From: an uncultured Granulosicoccaceae bacterium
GTDB lineage: Bacteria; Pseudomonadota; Gammaproteobacteria; Granulosicoccales; Granulosicoccaceae
Direction of reading: 5' to 3'
Length of the DNA stretch: 64,000 nucleotides
Assembly (NCBI GenBank): GCA_937922675.1
Contig: CALAJN010000003.1
Location: 62,001-126,000, forward strand
The translations under genes were made by a program, and so were the position numbers. The notes beneath the pieces were generated by a model. It was not told the DNA's origin. It saw only the letters and a list, made by a program, of their open reading frames with translations, and did not search any database. Positions 60,224-64,000 of this stretch are shown in pieces; positions within the stretch are counted from its first letter, which is position 1, and every line of letters begins with the position of its first letter.

Positions 60224-60301
60224 CCTGCGCCCAGGCATGGATTGGCAGAGCACAAACCGAGCCGCCTGTACCTTTGCACGAGACTTGCTGAGGTCAACGG
60301 C

Positions 60302-62098
60302 ATGAGTCCAGACCAAATTTCAATAGTCGCCATCCTTGTCGGTGCGATGGGGCTGTTTGTGTGGAATCGCCTGCGCTATGACGTGGTGGCAGGCATCGCC
60401 CTGATGGCTGCGGTGTATACAGGCATCGTGCCGATGGATCATGCCTTTGAAGGCTTTTCACACCCGGCAGTAATCACGGTAGCGGCCGTATTGGTTATCA
60501 GCCAGGCGCTGCAGAGCTCTGGTGTGGTCGAATTGTTCTTGAAGATGCTGGCGCGTGCTCGTGGCAGTTTGTCACGTCAATTGGCGGCCAACTGTGGCAT
60601 CACCATGTTGCTCTCGGCCGTCATGAACAACATCGGTGCGCTGGCCTTGATGCTGCCCATCACCTTGCGTGATGCAGTCCGATCCGGTCGCTCGGCGTCG
60701 TCCCTGCTGATGCCGCTGTCTTTTGCCAGTCTGCTCGGTGGGCTGCTAACTGCGATTGGCACACCACCCAATATTGTGGTCGCAACCTTTCGAGCCGACC
60801 AGGACGGTGAGGCATTCAGGCTGTTTGATTTTTTCCCCGTTGGGCTGGGTGTTGCGTTTGCAGGTTTTCTCTTTCTGGTGTTCTGTTCACGTTGGTTTCT
60901 ACCCTCGTACGGTGACAAGCAGGTCAAGGTCAACAGTGATGACGGAGAGCTGGATGATGACTTTCGACTCGCTCGGTACTTGACCGAAGTGCGCGTTCCG
61001 GAGAGCTCACCCTTGGTGGGCACCACCGTGGCAGCGCTTGAGAGTCGCTGTGAACACGAGGCCTCTGTGATGGCCATACTGCGACGCGACAAGCGTCGTC
61101 TGGCGCCAGGTTCACTGGAGGTTCTGCAAGCGGGGGACGTGCTGATCCTTGAAGGGGAGAGCGAGGCCCTGCAGCCCTTGTTTGTTGATCCATCGCTACT
61201 CGAAGCGGGTGCCGAGGACGTGGATCCTGCGACCTTGAGCTCGCCGGACGTGCGCGTGGTCGAGGCCGTGGTCATGCCGAACTCAGCGCTCGAGGGTGTG
61301 TCTGCTCGGAGTATCGGTATTCACAAGCGCTTCGGTGTGAATCTGTTGGGCGTGGCGCGTGACAGTGGGGCAGCTCGGGCCCGCCTCAAGCTGATACGTT
61401 TCAGGGTCGGAGATGTAGTATTGTTGCAGGGTGAAAACTCGGCCCTTGCGCAGTCCTGTCAGACGCTGGGTTGTCTGGCCATCAAGGACCGTGGGCTGGC
61501 GATCACTCGCCGCCGCGGTGCATTTGTGATTCCCGGAGTCTTTGGCCTGGGGATAGCGGCAGCAGGGTTTGGGCTTGTACCGATCCAGATAGCGTTCACG
61601 ACCGTGGTGGGTGTGCTCGTGCTTGCGCGCATGATTTCATTGCGCGACGCTTATCGGAGTATTGATTGGCCGATTATCGTTCTGCTGGGTTTTCTGATTC
61701 CGGTAGGCGAATCACTGCAAACGACTGGTACTACCGAGCTCATTGCATCCGGCATTCTAGGTATGTCTGATGCGCTGCCTGTATGGGGGTTGCTTGCCTT
61801 GGTGATGGCTGCATCCATGCTCTTGGCTGATCTTGTGCACAACACCCCTACGGCTGTGTTGATGGCACCTATTGCCTATAGTCTGGCGGTGGGGCTCGGT
61901 GTCTCACCTGATGCGTTCTTGATGGCGGTTGCCATCGGTGCAGCGTCGCCGTACCTCACCCCCATCGGGCATCAATCCAACACCCTGGTCATGGGGCCGG
62001 GTGGGTATCGCTTTGGCGACTATTGGCGCCTCGGTCTGCCGCTGGATCTGGTGATTCTCGCAACGGGTGTGCCACTGATCGGCCTGGTCTGGTTGTAG
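60302..62098 (+). CDS. SLC13/CitT-like anion permease with two central RCK_C (TrkA-C) domains
   Basis: N-terminal and C-terminal TM halves (MDHAFEGFSHPAVITVAAVLVISQALQSSG; PTAVLMAPIAYSLAVGLGVSPDAFLMAVAIGAASPYLTPIGHQSNTLVMGPGGYRFGDY) flanking RCK_C-like segments. Confidence 0.9.
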   Translation: MSPDQISIVAILVGAMGLFVWNRLRYDVVAGIALMAAVYTGIVPMDHAFEGFSHPAVITVAAVLVISQALQSSGVVELFLKMLARARGSLSRQLAANCGITMLLSAVMNNIGALALMLPITLRDAVRSGRSASSLLMPLSFASLLGGLLTAIGTPPNIVVATFRADQDGEAFRLFDFFPVGLGVAFAGFLFLVFCSRWFLPSYGDKQVKVNSDDGELDDDFRLARYLTEVRVPESSPLVGTTVAALESRCEHEASVMAILRRDKRRLAPGSLEVLQAGDVLILEGESEALQPLFVDPSLLEAGAEDVDPATLSSPDVRVVEAVVMPNSALEGVSARSIGIHKRFGVNLLGVARDSGAARARLKLIRFRVGDVVLLQGENSALAQSCQTLGCLAIKDRGLAITRRRGAFVIPGVFGLGIAAAGFGLVPIQIAFTTVVGVLVLARMISLRDAYRSIDWPIIVLLGFLIPVGESLQTTGTTELIASGILGMSDALPVWGLLALVMAASMLLADLVHNTPTAVLMAPIAYSLAVGLGVSPDAFLMAVAIGAASPYLTPIGHQSNTLVMGPGGYRFGDYWRLGLPLDLVILATGVPLIGLVWL

Positions 62099-62413
62099 AG
62101 CGGGCGCTCGCATGCAGTGATGGAGAGACGAGGCTGCGCACGCGCGAATGCCTGCCAGACGGCTACAGCAGATGCGCCCGTCAAGGACGGGTCTTGAGGC
62201 GCTGGTAGCCAGGGCAGAAACCGGGCGCGGTTGCTCACCGTCCGTAGTGTGACTCAGTGGCCATTGCTGACGGTGACAGTTCGGGTGCCGCCTGGCGGTC
62301 CTGGTTGACACAGCGATGGCCTGATCGGTTACGCACGCAATCTGGCCCGAATGCAGTACACTTGTCGGTTCCCTATCGCGGGCCCGTCCCGTGTCACGTT
62401 GCGAATTCTATCC

Positions 62414-62674
62414 ATGGTTACTATTCGCCTCTCGCGCGGTGGCGCGAAGAAGCAGCCGTTCTATCACATCGTTGCCACGGATAGCCGTGCGCGTCGTGAC
62501 GGCCGTTACATCGAACGTCTGGGTTATTTCAATCCGGTTGCCCGCGGTGCAGCTGCGCCTGTGGAGCTCAATCTCGAGCGCCTCGACTACTGGGTAGGCG
62601 TTGGTGCCCAGATGAGTGATCGCGTGGAGAAAATCGTCAAGGGGCATCGCAAGGCGCAAGCGGCTGCGGCTTGA
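62414..62674 (+). CDS. rpsP: 30S ribosomal protein S16
   Basis: [43 protein letters not shown]. Confidence 0.98.
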   Translation: MVTIRLSRGGAKKQPFYHIVATDSRARRDGRYIERLGYFNPVARGAAAPVELNLERLDYWVGVGAQMSDRVEKIVKGHRKAQAAAA

Positions 62675-62730
62675 GTCAGGGCTCTGGCCCGCTGACCGAA
62701 GGCATGCAGAACGCATGGCGCCCTAGGTCT

Positions 62731-62786
62731 ATGGGTTCGGGTCCATGGGTTCGGATCGATGGTTTCGGGTCGATGGTGTCAGGTCG
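62731..62786. repeat. Four tandem degenerate 14-bp repeats (ATGGGTTCGGGTCC-like) in rpsP-rimM spacer
   Basis: ATGGGTTCGGGTCC / ATGGGTTCGGATCG / ATGGTTTCGGGTCG / ATGGTGTCAGGTCG read directly. Confidence 0.9.
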
Positions 62787-62800
62787 GTGATGTCTCCCGA

Positions 62801-63355
62801 ATGAGTGAGTGCAGCCCGCAGGTTCAACTGGGTCGGATAACGGGCCACTACGGCGTGCGTGGCTGGGTCAAGGTGCATTCGGACACCCAGCCTCGCGACA
62901 ATATCGTGCGCTTTTCCGAGTGGGTGCTGTTGCCCCGAGGGCGGGCCGTGGCAGGCCAGCACGAGGTGACAAGACGAGTGAAGGTTGTTGAAGGCAGGGA
63001 GCAGGGCAAGACCATTGTGGCGCGGCTCGAGGGCATCGAGGATCGCGACGCGGCGCAAAGCGTGATCGGGTGCGGTATTGCTGTCGGGCGGGAAGAGCTG
63101 CCGAGCCTGGGTCAGGACGAGTTCTACTGGACAGATTTAGTGGGTGCTGAGGTCTCGACTGTAGAAGGCATTCGCGTCGGGCGGGTGATCCGGCTGTTCG
63201 AAACGGGTGCCAACGACGTGTTGGTGGTGCGTGATGAGCGCGACGGTAGCAAGGCAGGGGCTGAAGTGCTGGTTCCGTGGATACGGCCGGATGTGGTCGC
63301 GCAGGTTGATCTTCAGTTACGTCAGATTACGGTGGATTGGGACCCGGATTTTTGA
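62801..63355 (+). CDS. rimM: 16S rRNA processing protein RimM
   Basis: VQLGRITGHYGVRGWVKVHSDT, GQDEFYWTDLVGAEVSTVEGIRVGRV, LVPWIRPDVVAQVDL. Start corrected from 62759, which lies inside the repeat. Confidence 0.95.
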   Translation: MSECSPQVQLGRITGHYGVRGWVKVHSDTQPRDNIVRFSEWVLLPRGRAVAGQHEVTRRVKVVEGREQGKTIVARLEGIEDRDAAQSVIGCGIAVGREELPSLGQDEFYWTDLVGAEVSTVEGIRVGRVIRLFETGANDVLVVRDERDGSKAGAEVLVPWIRPDVVAQVDLQLRQITVDWDPDF

Positions 63356-63396
63356 GGGTTACCGTCTTGGCCATGAAGGTGTGTGAGCCATGAGGT

Positions 63397-64000
63397 ATGA
63401 GTGAGGCAAGCGTTCAGGCTTCAGGTCGGGTCGCGAGTATTGCTGCAGGGCAGGAGTGGGTTCGTCACTTCGGTGTGGTGACCCTCTTTCCCGAGATGGT
63501 GAGTGCGGTATTGAGCTCCGGAGTCGTGGGTCGAGGTTTTTCGGGCGGGCAATTGGTGCTCGATCTGGAAAACCCCCGAGACCACGCGACGGACCGCCAC
63601 CGAACGGTTGACGACAGACCGTTCGGTGGCGGTCCCGGTATGGTCATGGCGCCGGGACCGATTGTGGCGGCGGTGCGCACGCTCAGGCAGCGGCTGGAAA
63701 GCAGCGCCGGGCAAGCAGTGCCGGTGGTCTGTGTCGGGCCGCAGGGGCGGAGGTTTGATCAACGGACTGCCCGTCGCTGGTCTGCAGGGCCTGGTGTGTT
63801 GTTTGTGGCAGGGCGATATGAAGGTATCGACGAGCGCGTGATCGATGCGGTCGTCGATGAAGAGGTGTCACTCGGTGATTTTGTGCTGAGTGGTGGTGAG
63901 ATTGCAGCGGCCGCAATGATCGACGCGGTGGCAAGGCTGGTGCCGGGTGTACTCGGTCACGCTGACTCAGCGAACGAGGACTCGTTCGGAGAGTCAGGGT
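63397..64000 (+). CDS. trmD: tRNA (guanine-N1)-methyltransferase TrmD, 3' truncated by window end
   Basis: Manual translation: HFGVVTLFPEMVSAVLSSGVVGRG...DDRPFGGGPGMVMAPGPI...VFVAGRYEGIDERVIDAVVDEEVSLGDFVLSGGE; open to base 64000. Confidence 0.96.
   Translation, partial: MSEASVQASGRVASIAAGQEWVRHFGVVTLFPEMVSAVLSSGVVGRGFSGGQLVLDLENPRDHATDRHRTVDDRPFGGGPGMVMAPGPIVAAVRTLRQRLESSAGQAVPVVCVGPQGRRFDQRTARRWSAGPGVLFVAGRYEGIDERVIDAVVDEEVSLGDFVLSGGEIAAAAMIDAVARLVPGVLGHADSANEDSFGESG

Noticed and set aside
1-64000. CRISPR array, prophage, IS element or tRNA-anchored island
   Set aside because: No regularly spaced repeats, cas, transposase, integrase or phage structural genes, and no recognisable tRNA T-arm/acceptor seen on reading. 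A tRNAscan/ISfinder run would be decisive.

Overview
This 64 kb window is chromosomal DNA of gammaproteobacterial character. The evidence is gene content and local order: DUF2066-hda, dapA-bamC-MBL, dxs-ispA-xseB, radA, corB-ypjD-ffh and rpsP-rimM-trmD. It is almost fully coding, with about 54 genes called. I saw no rRNA, tRNA, CRISPR array, transposase, integrase or phage genes by eye. Three things stand out. (1) A tightly packed operon at 54.4-60.2 kb encodes an NYN+LOTUS (OST-HTH) predicted RNase, an ABC ATPase, and two large ABC-2-type permeases with long extracytoplasmic C-terminal regions. One C-terminal region carries an intact HExxH...E gluzincin-like site; the other looks degenerate. 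(2) The usually contiguous ffh-rpsP-rimM-trmD cluster is split by about 30 kb of accessory and metabolic genes. (3) A TRAP transporter / glutamine-synthetase-like / ALDH / Fe-ADH cluster fits gamma-glutamylation-dependent amino-alcohol or amine catabolism. There are also two structured non-coding regions (4.2-4.7 kb and 10.5-10.8 kb), several convergent gene pairs with overlapping 3' ends, a secreted GH26-like protein with a possibly altered active site, and a small 14-bp tandem repeat upstream of rimM. All calls come from reading translations. No homology search was run.
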